From Rhodeus uyekii (lineage: Eukaryota; Chordata; Actinopteri; Cypriniformes; Acheilognathidae), in contig JAWRVZ010000028.1 of NCBI GenBank assembly GCA_037043235.1, forward strand, positions 4,846,501 to 4,910,500: DNA of 64,000 nucleotides, read 5' to 3'. Below the pieces are notes generated by a model. The model saw nothing but the letters and a program-made list of their open reading frames with translations. It was not told the origin of the DNA and made no database searches. Both the position numbers and the translations under genes were made by a program. Below, piece after piece: positions 11,710 through 21,757 of the stretch (the stretch's first letter is position 1; each line of letters opens with the position of its first letter).

Positions 11710-12375
11710 CTAACCGGAACCAAAGAAAAGACGCATAACATCATTAACGCTCAAAACCAGGCTTTTGAGTCAGAGTTATATAGCATCTTAAAGGTTTTTC
11801 ACCGCTGAATAAATTTCTGACTCCTGGTTTCCCTGCAATTAGTGGAGCTACTTTTGAAATTCTTCATGAAGGCAGGCGAATTTTTCAAAAGAATTTACAG
11901 AAAAGAAAGAAAATGCCAAACAAAGGCACATGCCCTTGCTCTCCCATCAATCTCTCCTGGATATTCACAGCTCTCCATCCAGCTGACATTTAGTAAATGT
12001 CTCTGCTAATAAAAGATGAGATAATAAGGAGGAAATGAGCGAAAAAATAAAACAAGCTTTTTAGAAATTAAAGACGAGCTCCATTTACTCACTAATGGAT
12101 TTCCTTTAAATCCTCCCTTTCGTTTCTCTTAATTCGTTTCAAGGGCAAACTGTAGGCGTTTAAGATAAATAAGATTGAGTTTCTGTGAACATCATATTTA
12201 CTTTCATATCATTGTATGCCTCTTTTCATAGCTTTCAATCTTATAGAGTGACATTTAACAGGGCTTAAAATAACAGATGCTATTTTAAACGATTTATAAA
12301 AGATCATGCACAAACTACTGTTGAAAGACTTGAAAGATTAAGGGTTTCAACAAACGTAAGTAAATGCATACATAC
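11710..12375 (-). other. intron of the ralyl-like gene
   Basis: 666 bp bounded by GTATGT and TTAG splice sites. No element recognised. Confidence 0.8.
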
Positions 12376-12423
12376 CTATTGTAGAAATCATCTCTGTAGT
12401 AATCATAATCAAATTCGTAACCA
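12376..12423 (-). CDS. ralyl: ralyl-like gene, 48-nt aromatic-box exon
   Basis: Very short exon too small for ordinary ORF calling. On the minus strand an acceptor CTCTTTCAG is followed by TGGTTACG, and the exon ends AATAG|GTATGT, a strong donor. Joined to the exon at 17555-17630 it reads SGYEFDYDYYRDDFYNR, a tyrosine- and aspartate-rich motif characteristic of the RALY/RALYL/hnRNPC family. The phase is 1 nt + 15 codons + 2 nt and continues exactly into the exon at 11531-11709. Some mammalian RALYL isoforms, as I recall them, carry an extra short peptide between the linker and this box. No such exon was recognised here. Confidence 0.88.
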
Positions 12424-13518
12424 CTGAAAGAGACAAAACAAATACATAAATGACAAAAATTGTGTCTTTAGCCCTAAACGGATGGAATTAGACTCTTTAC
12501 AGCTGACAGATCTGACAAACTGAACGCTAATCAATTCATACCTGTGATTTAAAGCGTGTAGAGAAACTAATCAAACTCTTGCAGGTCAAATAATCTGACA
12601 AAACTCCCATGCTATGCATCATTTAAACATCCTGCTGACAGACAGATCAATAATATCTTCAGCCATCAGAAATCACACAGGGCTCCCAAACAGTTACCCG
12701 TCAGTAACCGCAGCAATCGAAGTGCCTTAGTTTACTAATTATGATGAGAAAGCTCCTGTTAGTTAGAATCAGACAGGGGTTTTTGGCTTGTTTGAGAGCC
12801 TGACAGTGAGACAGACAATTTCCAGTTTGTTTGTGACCTCTACTTGGATTTCCTCCAGTAAACTTTGTGTGAACCCTTTAGAGTAGCGGCACCATCAAAC
12901 ATCTCTTCAGAAGACTTCTAACGCCAACTGACAAGGAAAGCAGCAGGGATGCTTCTTCAGTCATTTTGTACATGTACAATAGAGTGAAATAGAAAATGAA
13001 AAGACTATTTTGATTTCTTTTACAACTTTCAGCACGATAATTTGAGTGAAAATGAATATGAATTTCAGAATATCTTGGTGCTACTCTAGCTGCAATTGCT
13101 TTAATAATAGCAGCACTGGAACCGGCGGGAGTTAAACGACAATCTGGCATCTTGTGTTTTAATGGGAGTAAAAACATTAGACCTTTTAACCCTTGTATGA
13201 CCTTTGAATTCTGGGTACGACTTAGGTTGCGGGTCAAAATGACCCTAATTGGATTCAATACAGTTCTTGAAAAATGACAAATAAAAAATTGGTAAAACCA
13301 GTAAACCTTTAATATTACAGTACTTGTTACCCACGTGTTACAATGAAAATAAACATGAGAGCTACTTATTTTGAACTATATTTAACAACTACTTCATAAT
13401 ATTATAAACAGTATTGCAGCTATAATAAAATTGTAGATTTTCTTCTTTTTCAATATTTTTGTGTGCTTTTCTGGAGCTCAAAATCATGCATTCGCTTCCT
13501 AGCGATATTAACATTGTT
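12424..13518. other. intronic sequence, nothing assigned
   Basis: Unique-looking AT-rich DNA. The frame 12878-13258 (minus) lacks recognisable similarity and splice context. Confidence 0.45.
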
Positions 13519-13590
13519 GAACTGATAAAATGTATGCCAATAATGCAATGTACATCCCTTTTGATAAAAGTGTCTGCCAAATGCATAAAT
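13519..13590 (+). mobile_element. tRNA-SINE 3' fragment
   Basis: Only the tail is present: AATGCAATGTACATCCC, TTTGATAAAAGTGTCTGCC, AAATGCATAAAT. The head is missing. Confidence 0.7.
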
Positions 13591-14343
13591 ACCTTCAGAG
13601 GTTAGTTGAGTAACTGACATGCAGTCCTGCTCAACATTATTGGCACCCATGAAGTTTATGTACATATTGTGGAATATTTACTGAGGGAAATATATCAAGT
13701 GAAACAACCCATTACTACAGATAGCTTGTGTTTGATACAAAACAGCAAATGATAACGATGGTAAAGACAAAGGAGCTGTCTGAGGACACCAGAAACGCTA
13801 TTATTTGCAAGCACAAGACCTCCAAAGGGTATAAGGCCTTCTCCAAAGACCCTGGTATCCCCGCTTCAACGGTGTGTAATGTTATTAAGAAGTTTTCCAG
13901 GCATGGAACTGATGAAGAACCTCCCTGGACGTGGGAGGAAGAGAAAAATTTATGACAAGTCTTCGAAGGTTGGTGAGAATGGTGGAAACAAACCACGTCA
14001 AACATCTAAAAGCCAGAAGACCAACCTGGAGCAGTCTGGTGTAATCGTTTCAACAAGTACCATACGCCGCGCACTAAAAGACTTAATGGGCGGAGGCCAA
14101 GGAAGACCCGATTGCTGAAGATGAGACATAAAAAGGAACGATTGATCTTTGCGAAAGAACCTGGAAAACCCTCAAGCCTTCTGGGAAAATGTTTTATAGA
14201 CAGATGAAACAAAAGTGGAGCTTTTTGGTAATGCACACAAACAGTATTTTTACAGTGTGGTGGAAATTCTTTTCCTAAATGTTTATCAGTAAAGCACATG
14301 CGAAATTCTCAAAGGGAATAACAATCTTAAAGCTTTATTTCTT

Positions 14344-14487
14344 ACTGTAGCTCAGTCAGTAGTGGTAATTGGTGCTTACAACGCCAAGGTCATGGGTTCG
14401 ATCACAGGGAAATCAAGAACTGATTTAATGTGTTCCATGAATGCAATGTAAGTCGCTTTGGATAAAAGCGTCTGCCAAATGCATAAA
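14344..14487 (+). mobile_element. tRNA-derived SINE inserted in the Tc1-like element
   Basis: Head CTGTAGCTCAGTCAGTAG, B box GGTTCGATCAC, body AAATCAAGAACTGATTTAA, tail TCGCTTTGGATAAAAGCG and TGCCAAATGCATAAA. Not a functional tRNA gene: the anticodon arm and acceptor stem do not form and the SINE body continues. Confidence 0.85.
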
Positions 14488-14554
14488 GGAAGTAAAAGAA
14501 CACTATACCAACAGTCAAGCATGGTTGGAGGATCCATAATAATCAATTTCAATG

Positions 14555-15060
14555 TCACCCTGCAGACTGGTTGCCCACTGAAGCTAAGCAGGGCTGTGGA
14601 TGGTTATTTTCCTGGATGGGAGACTAACTTGATTGCTGCTGGAAGTGGTGTTAGGAGGCCAGCAGGGGGTGCTCACCCTCTGGTCTATGTGGGTCCTACC
14701 GCCCCAGTATAGTGACGGGGACACTGTACTGAAACAAGCACCGTCTTTTGGATGAGACGTTAAACCGAGGTCCTGACTCTCTGTGGTCGTTAAAAATCCC
14801 AGGATGTCCATCGCAAGAGTACGGGTTTAACCCCGGCATCCTGGCCATATTTGTCCATCATGGCTTCCTAACCATCCCCACACTCCTCTCCACCAATAAG
14901 CTGGTGTGTGGTGAGCGTTCTGGCGCAATATGGCTGCCGTCGCATCATCCAGGTGGATGCTGAACTCTATTGGCGGTTGAGGAGATTCCCCCCCGTCCAT
15001 GTAAAGCGACTTTGAGAGTCTTTGATAAAGCACTATATAAATATAATGAATTATTATTAT
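14555..15060 (+). mobile_element. 5S-rRNA-derived SINE (SINE3-like)
   Basis: The head carries the two best-known internal promoter boxes of 5S rRNA: AAGCTAAGCAGGG at 14581-14593 and TGGATGGGAGAC at 14613-14624, at roughly 5S spacing. The body is unrelated to rRNA. The 3' end GCACTATATAAATATAATGA followed by ATT repeats is of CR1/L2-LINE type. This matches the SINE3 class described from zebrafish (Kapitonov and Jurka). It is inserted in the Tc1-like transposase region. It is not a 5S gene: the 3' half of 5S and its terminator are absent. Confidence 0.9.
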
Positions 15061-15676
15061 AATGCAATGGTGCTGCTTTGCTGCATCTGATACTGGAGGC
15101 CGTGACCATATCACAGGCATCATGAAATCAGAAGATTATCAAGCAATTCTAGAGCGAAATGTCTTGCCCAGTGTAAGGAAACTTGGTTTGAGGCAAAGAT
15201 CATGGGTCCTCCAGCAAGATAAAGACCCAATGCCTCCAAAAGCACGTAGGAATGGTTGAAAAGGAAAAAAAATAGACCGTTTTAAAATGGCCAGCAATGA
15301 GTCCTGATCTCAGTCCAATTGAAAATCTTTGGCGACAGCTGAAATCTGCCATTGGAGAAAAGAGCCCTGCAAATGTTCAAGAGCTTGAGCATATTGCAAA
15401 GGAAGTGTGGGAGAAAATACCACCCGAGAAGTGCAAGAAGCTTATAGATGGATATAAGAAACGTTTGGAGGCGGTCATCGCTGCCAATATTAGTGCACAT
15501 GCTGGTTTTCTGTTTTTTCCTTTGGAATTACAATATCTATGTTGAAATAACAATTGCCTTTGTTAAATTACTTTGGACCTCCAATTAAAAGATCCTGCTG
15601 ATATAATTTTGGTACATTTCCATTTATTTCTGAAGACATTCACTCGGTTATGCCCAAGTAATGGTGAGCAGGACTG

Positions 15677-17554
15677 TACATGCATATATACATGTATACA
15701 TACACACACATATATATTTTATTTATTTATATAAATGGGGGCTGCCCTTGTGCAGCTGCGGTTTACCATGAAATTGCAGGTTTTTATCGTTATATTTATA
15801 GCAGTCGTCCTTGGTATGAACAGGACGATAGCTATAAATTGTAACCCCCCCATTAAACTTCCAGGCGTCGCATCTCCCTCACATAGCAGGAATAACATCT
15901 ATGGATATTGTAAACACAATGAATAAATACATGAACCATTCTTAGGCCTAAAACGAATTAGTTATTATGAAAAAAAACTTTTTCTAGAGTATAAATGTAC
16001 ACTAGCTATGTTTCCATCCAACGTTGAGAGGTTAACTTATGCAAACAAAACAAAAAATATTGTATAAAACATTTCAGAATAAAACAGCATTTTTATTTCA
16101 TTCAAGATAACGTAATAGTCACTTCCTGAGAAACTAGCGGAAAATATGGAAGCAATTACAGCTTTTTTCTTTTACATCGTAAATGAAAACGCACTAAACG
16201 CAGTCATCTTATCTTCCGATGCCTGGTGTTTGTCAATGCAACGGTTTGAGATATTCTGGGAGGTCGTTATACCAAACAATTCTGATGACCGACTGGTTAT
16301 TCCAGTTATCCACTGTTGGATGTGAATGGATTTATTTGGTAAATATGTTTACATCACAGTTTATGTGCATGTCTTCTTATCTGCCTCAATCGAGCACAAA
16401 TTATTTTTTGCACATTTTTTTGAATAGATATGCATCTTTTGGCAGTTCAATTTTGTTTTTAAATGCAATATCCCAAAATCCACATAAAAATAAGCTGATG
16501 GAAACATAGCTAATTATTAGCTGTGCACTCAAATGTTGAGGAAGCAAACAAGGTAAAACTTAATCCATTTGTGCAATATATGCATATTATGAATATCCTG
16601 TCAACTAAAAACTGAAGTGAGGATGAGTTTGGGACCATTTCCAAAACCTAACCTCATTATATTCCTTTATTGGCATTCCTCTGTTCTTTTGACCATTTAA
16701 TTCCAAACTAATTAAGATTCAAAGCTATTCATTGTTAGTTTGCTCCTGTTCTACTCTCCTAATTAAGCCTATATCCCTGATTACATAATGGATGGGTTGC
16801 ATTAGTCAATTTGAAATGCAAATCAAGTCTTAATGAATTTCAAAAATACAATGAGAGCGGGGAATAAAATAATTAAAAACCCTGAATCAGCTAAAGTAAC
16901 AAACTGAAAACGCTACAATCCTTGAAAGGACACTCTTTCAGGCTCATAAAAACTAAGTTTTTGGAATTCGGTCATTCATTACTAGGATTCTATTATTCTT
17001 TGCTATGTGCAAAAAACAAAACATTTCCATTACATTTATGGACACAAATAGAAAGCGTGTTAATCCAGTAATTGTTTCATGGTCCAGTCACTATTTATTC
17101 TGCATTATTTACTGTTTGCAATAAAATGCTCAGAATCCCTATAAAAAAAAAAAGCTTGCCAATAAAGGAGTAAATGCCTAATACCTTTTCAAACATTGAT
17201 TTCTCACTCATTTCCCGCTTGGTTAGTTTTCACTGATGTCCTGTAAGATTTCAACAAGCTAACCGAACCTGTGAGACACAACTGCAACTTCAGCAACTGA
17301 GCGAATGTGCTGATAAATCGCAGACCGCCGGTTGTTCTGTTATCTAAACCTGATAATATGACAAATGTGCTGACGGCTTCATTCAGCCACACCAAGCTGA
17401 CTTTAATCCGGTTTACCTCAGATCTCAACAAGAGAGCATGTAAGAACAGCAAAGGGATTTCATTTACAGAAGTCAAATTCACAGTCAGAATGAGTAAACC
17501 ATTTGTACAATACATATACAACCATGTTGCCCTACTTTAACATGAAACACCCAC
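15677..17554. other. intronic sequence with a candidate conserved noncoding block
   Basis: 16655-16880 is unique-looking, rich in AATTAA/TAATTA-type homeodomain motifs and contains an exact octamer ATGCAAAT at 16816-16823. No exon seen. The frame at 17204-17521 is unsupported. Confidence 0.35.
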
Positions 17555-17630
17555 CTGTAGACCGCAGTTAGGGGTCGTTTAGATCCTGCTTTAGGCCTGT
17601 AGGGTTTGGGCTCTCCGGCCATGTTAATAT
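17555..17630 (-). CDS. ralyl: ralyl-like gene, internal coding exon (linker after the RRM)
   Basis: Most upstream coding exon found of a RALY-family hnRNP-type RNA-binding protein. On the minus strand a TTTCTGCAG acceptor precedes the exon and a donor AG|GTGGGT follows it. The 76 bases read 2 nt + 24 codons + 2 nt and encode INMAGEPKPYRPKAGSKR followed by PLTAVY. From family knowledge this is the segment directly after the RRM in RALYL. The split last codon joins in phase to the exon at 12376-12423. The RRM exon that should lie upstream was not seen anywhere up to 64000. The exon contains an ATG in good context (AACATGG), which would be the first in-frame start if transcription began at the candidate promoter near 29690. 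The choice of ralyl over raly or hnrnpc rests on this linker and on the downstream boxes. A hairpin MITE begins 61 bp upstream of the acceptor. Confidence 0.85.
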
Positions 17631-17691
17631 CTGCAGAAACACAAAAGAATTCAGAATCAAACACCTGTAGAAATTAATTCTCTTTGTATAA

Positions 17692-17940
17692 TTAAAGGGA
17701 TAGACAAAACTGAAAATTCTCTCATTGTTTTACTCACCCTCAAGTTGATCTAAATCTGTCTGAGTTTGTTTCTTCTGCTGAAGACCAAGGAAGAGATTTT
17801 GAAGAATGTAGTTACGAACATTCTTCAAAATATTTTCCTTGGTCTTCAGCAGAAGAAACAAACTCAGACAGATTTAGAACAGCTTGAGGGTGAGTAAAAC
17901 AATGAGAGAATATTCAGTTTTGGGTGAACTGTCCCTTTAA
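17692..17940. mobile_element. hairpin MITE with TTAA ends
   Basis: Flanked by TTAA on both sides (17692-17695 and 17937-17940), with ends AAGGGATAG.../...CTGTCCCTT. The arms are nearly perfect inverted repeats about 110 bp long (for example ACTCACCCTCAAG, CTGTCTGAGTTTGTTTCTTC and GCTGAAGACCAAGGAA, each repeated inverted), around a centre near 17815. This very common cyprinid MITE has no coding capacity. It lies 61 bp upstream of a ralyl exon acceptor. Confidence 0.9.
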
Positions 17941-18409
17941 GGCCCATAACCAGAGTTATTATCATTAACCAAGACTATTAAAAACAGAAATGAAATAAAA
18001 TATAAATATTAGTAAGATAAACTTTAAATGAATATTAATAAACATGTTGGCAATAAACATGTTATTACCCATGTACATGCAACTAACCCTCAAACAAAGC
18101 CTTATCCTAACCCTCTGGTAAGTATATGTTAATTCTGCATTTAAGTGAGTAATATTATCAACATGTACTTACCATAGGGTTAAATCATAAATGGCAATAT
18201 ACATATGTATACACACACATCCATGCAAGCATATTTTATTATATTATATATATACGCGCATGTATGTGTATGTATGCATGTATGTATAATATATACATAC
18301 ACACACGCACATGGTTTATATAAAAATAAATTATAAAAGTGAATAATGAAATTACAAAACATTTCAATACAATTAGATTTTTTACATTAACAAATAAATG
18401 TTAAACATT

Positions 18410-18711
18410 GGTTCACACAAAGGACGATAACTATAATGATAAAGATATATAGCAGTAGTTTTAAAAATCGTTCTAAATGTAAAAGAATAGCAAAACAATA
18501 ATGACGACAGAGAAAAATGATATCATTGGAATCACTTTCAGAAAAAAACAACGTTTTCCAGCTGATGAACGATAAAAACATTGACAGCCAATCAGAATCC
18601 ATCCTGGTGTAACGAGCCTGAGCCGAGATATAACTGCACCACATGCTTATAAAAAAAACATTACTGTGCGTTGGTGTGGATGCTAATATAGTTATCGTTC
18701 TATGTGTTGGT
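18410..18711. mobile_element. hairpin MITE, GGTTCACAC-ended
   Basis: The left end GGTTCACACAAAGGACGATA (continuing ACTATAATG) matches the reverse complement of the right end, AACCAACACATAGAACGATA (continuing ACTATATTAG). The interior has further inverted similarity and no coding potential. Upstream, 18190-18310 is a CA/TG low-complexity run. Confidence 0.72.
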
Positions 18712-19724
18712 TTTGTTTTCAAACCACGACCAGACAAATAAATCCATGCAACTTCTCTCTGAATCAGCCTTTAATGACTCAAGCATGGTGGGTAGAACAA
18801 TGTGGTGCCTGTTTGAGGTTTAGTAAATAATTGGTGCCCTGGGATTGTAAAACAAGTATATTACACACACACACACACAACCTGTATTCTAAAAATACAG
18901 AAACACATTTTTTCCCCCAATATAATATCTCTAAAACTGATTTTGTGCAATAAACCTCTTAAATAAAAACAGGAGGAGATATGCAGTCTATTAGAAATAC
19001 CATTCACACATAGTAACAACTTTCTTATAAGGGAACATTTTGTGAATAGGTGTTTAACGGCAATTTACACCATATTGCTTAACGGAACTCAAAATATTCT
19101 GCTTGAAAAATATGTTTTGGCTTTCTTCCGTCTCTAAAACAAATGCAAGATGGTTTGGTATTTTGTTAACCAACACAGTGACATTCATTTTTAAGTCTCC
19201 AAATACATTTTTGGGTCACTGTTTGTGCTGTGCATGCTCAAAGCTGCAGGCAAAAATGTGACACCAACATATTTCATTCAAAGAGCACATCTTTAAAGGA
19301 GGTGTAAATAAGAACCTATGCCAAAACAACTTCATTTCACTACTGCAGTAAAAGAAAGAAGGAATGAATAGGAATAGAAAAAGACCTTGGTGCATCTAGA
19401 TGTACATTAAAGCATTCTTTTTAATCAAACCATCATCCTTGAACGATAGCACATAACATACAGAACATCTGTGAGAATTATCTCCACCATCTGACCCTCA
19501 GCACTCCTGTTTGCAGCCTTTATCGCAAAAACAAGGGGAATCAGAGAATTCAGAGGGGAAACGCTGTCATTGAAATAGTTTAAGATGAATGCGACAAGGT
19601 TATTTCACATCTTGTACTGTAGCTCTGAAACCCACACTGATAGTAGTACAAATATTTTTTATTTAAAAAAAATGCTATAATATGAAAAATATTTGTAATT
19701 AAATATTATAAATACATTTGCTAA
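18712..19724. other. intronic sequence, nothing assigned
   Basis: AT-rich. Contains a short (AC)n at 18862-18879. No exon recognised. Confidence 0.45.
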
Positions 19725-20231
19725 CACTTCACAATAAGGTTTCACTTGTTAACATGAGCTAATTACATTACATACAGTTAAACTAATAATGAACGCTACT
19801 TCTGCGGCATTTACTAATACTTTATTAAATTCAAAGGTTGTTTCTGTTAATATTAGTTAGAAAACTGGACTTGAATGCTTGAGAGACGCTCAGACTCAGG
19901 TAAATCACCCACTCTCGTAAGAAATTCATCCTACACACAAGAGCGTTTTAGGACAAAAACCTGACAAATGTCTTGAAATAATCATCTGAAAAATGAGGTG
20001 TGGCAACCGCAGTATAAGTGGAACAATTGACTCCACGCCGTCAAATTATTAAAATGTGCATATTTTTTGAATAATTCAACAGCTCATCATCATTTATTCC
20101 TTTCGTAATACACGGAGAACAAACATAAACATTACGAACTAACATTAACAAAGGTTAATAAATGGCGTATAAATTCTTAGTTAATGCATTAACTAATGTT
20201 AATAAATGAGATCTAATTGTAAAGTATTACA
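19725..20231. mobile_element. MITE (AACACTTCACAATAAGG-ended), interrupted
   Basis: The left part GCTAACACTTCACAATAAGG is mirrored by TGTAAAGTATTAC at the right, with repeated TTAACATTAGTTAAT-type segments. About 19865-20098 appears to be unrelated sequence inserted in it. A related-looking element with TGGTTACACTTTAGTTTA ends lies at 34350-34607. Confidence 0.55.
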
Positions 20232-21158
20232 GCTTATCGTATACTGCACAGCACGTATACCAATTAAATAGAAATGTATGTGGTTTTAAAGATGCCAGTT
20301 ACATTAGCAATTACATTAGCAAACCAAAACCAGAAACCGGCAGCAAAAAGTTCATTGAATATAAAAAAGGATATATCAGTTGACATGTTTACAAAGCCTG
20401 TTGCGATTGGTGTTATAGGATGAAAACGAGAGGATAAAATATGACAGAAAACATGAAGCCTTTTCAGAAAGCATCATGTTGCAGAAATCCTGTTATACGC
20501 GCTGATCTGGGGTAAACGCGCAAGCACATCGGCTCACGGTGTGAGTCATGCATAGTCTAGTCAAACTCACTTCTCCAAACAGCAGCAAGCTTTTAGGAGG
20601 AATCAGGTTCCCATTTCCATTCAACAAAGCGTTTGTTTGCTTCGGGTCGGTGTGTGCGTCACTTGTGCAAGGGTATCTGTCCAATAAAGTAAAGAGCTGC
20701 AGCAGAGTGACATCTATTTTTCATTTTTACGCTGATTGATGGTAGTCACAAAAGGGTCATAGCTGTGGACACGAGGGAAAATTCTCATTTATCTGCATCT
20801 GCTGGTTGGACTTCTAATGGTTGCCTGGAGACAGGCCGAGCCGAGTGGAGCTCTCCGTGGTCCTGAACCCTCGTCTGGCTGGGGGGGGGGGGGGGGAGTG
20901 GCTCTTTTTCACTGTTTGGATCGAAGCATCATGAAAGCTTTCCATTGAGACGGGCACTCACAAAGAGACATCCACAGCATCTGAAATAAGCCCTATTTTC
21001 AATGTAGATACCAAGTTCTTAATCACACTTTTTTTTTAAAAGCACTCCTGTAGTCAATCATTTTATCCCTTAAAACTCCTCAACAGACAGCTGCCAAACC
21101 CAAACAATCAGCATCCTTAGAAATGCTTTGAACAACTCAGAACGTCAATGGAGAAAGG
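20232..21158. other. intronic sequence, nothing assigned
   Basis: 20490-20700 is GC-richer but has no supportable exon. A run of 16 G lies at 20881-20896. Confidence 0.4.
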
Positions 21159-21757
21159 CACGTAATCCGCACCCTCAAATAGCCCGTGGGTTTTGGGGGG
21201 AATTTTTTTTGTTGGTATAACCCGCACCCTTATATAACCCGCACCCATAAATGTATGAACTTTCTGTGTGCAAGTTCATGTTGCTCGGGCTCGGTACACA
21301 GTGCTTGTGTGTAAAACTCAAACAATAAGAAAACAAACACAAGTCAGAATCAGAAGAAAAAGAAAAAGCAGTGTCTCCCGCTGTGCAGCAGCTCGTCCCT
21401 TAAGAAGCGATTCTACAGGTGTTGATCATCAGATGAGATGAGAAGAGCCCGCCCTCATGCAGCACAGCCAATCACGTCTTCTTGAATGATTGACAGGTCA
21501 GACAGCCTATCAGCGCCAGCTGTCAGAGTGATAGTACAAGTGCCAGAGACAACAACCCTCACAAGAAAGAAAAACAGAAAGAAAATACCGCAAAAAACAA
21601 CAACAACCTTACGTCCTTAGGGACGTAACAAATATATTAAAATATTATTATGTGGGGAAAATTTGTGATATAGTCCACACCCTTATATAACCCGCACCCC
21701 CTGCAGGGTTGGTAAAATCTGGTATAACCCGCGGGTTATATGCGGGAAAATACGGTA
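21159..21757. mobile_element. DNA transposon remnant with GC-rich core
   Basis: The left end ACGTAATCCGCACCCTCAAA and the reverse complement of the right end, TACCGTATTTTCCCGCATAT, are loosely inverted repeats. CCCGCGGGTTATA and ATAACCCGCACCC recur internally. 21430-21530 repeats, inverted, the core found at about 11040-11140 in the pogo-like element (AGCCCGCCCTCAT, CAGCCAATCACGTC, GACAGGTCAGACAGCCTATC). Confidence 0.6.

Larger units (their letters stand above)
13758..15545 (+). pseudogene. Tc1-like transposase, broken
   Basis: The N-terminal helix-turn-helix begins MVKTKELSEDTRNAIICKHK and continues SKGYKAFSKDPGIPASTVCN, a paired-like DNA-binding domain. The DD34E-type residues are still traceable across frames: TDETKVELFG near 14198-14228 (first Asp), LQQDKDP near 15208-15230 (second Asp) and SPDLSPIENLW near 15300-15330 (catalytic Glu). 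Stops, frameshifts and two inserted SINEs separate these blocks, so no functional protein can be made. In intact relatives the enzyme cuts and pastes the element at TA sites. Confidence 0.9.
13622..15676 (+). mobile_element. Tc1-like transposon with two SINEs nested in it
   Basis: The left end CAGTCCTGCTCAACATTATT and the reverse complement of the right end, CAGTCCTGCTCACCATTACT, are terminal inverted repeats. The right flank is TA; the left flank is TG, presumably a mutated TA. A decayed transposase lies between them. The frame is interrupted by a tRNA-SINE (14344-14487) and by a 5S-derived SINE (14555-15060). Transposon sequence resumes between the two (AAGAACACTATACCAACAG) and after the second (GCTGCTTTGCTGCATCTGAT). 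Without the insertions the element would be about 1.4 kb, normal for fish Tc1 elements. Confidence 0.92.

Noticed and set aside
14344..14487. tRNA gene
   Set aside because: Only the A and B boxes of a tRNA-like head are present, continuing into a SINE body and tail. The same structure recurs at several places in the window.
14555..14680. 5S rRNA gene
   Set aside because: 5S internal promoter boxes are present but the 3' half and terminator are missing, and a LINE-type tail follows. It is a SINE3-like element.
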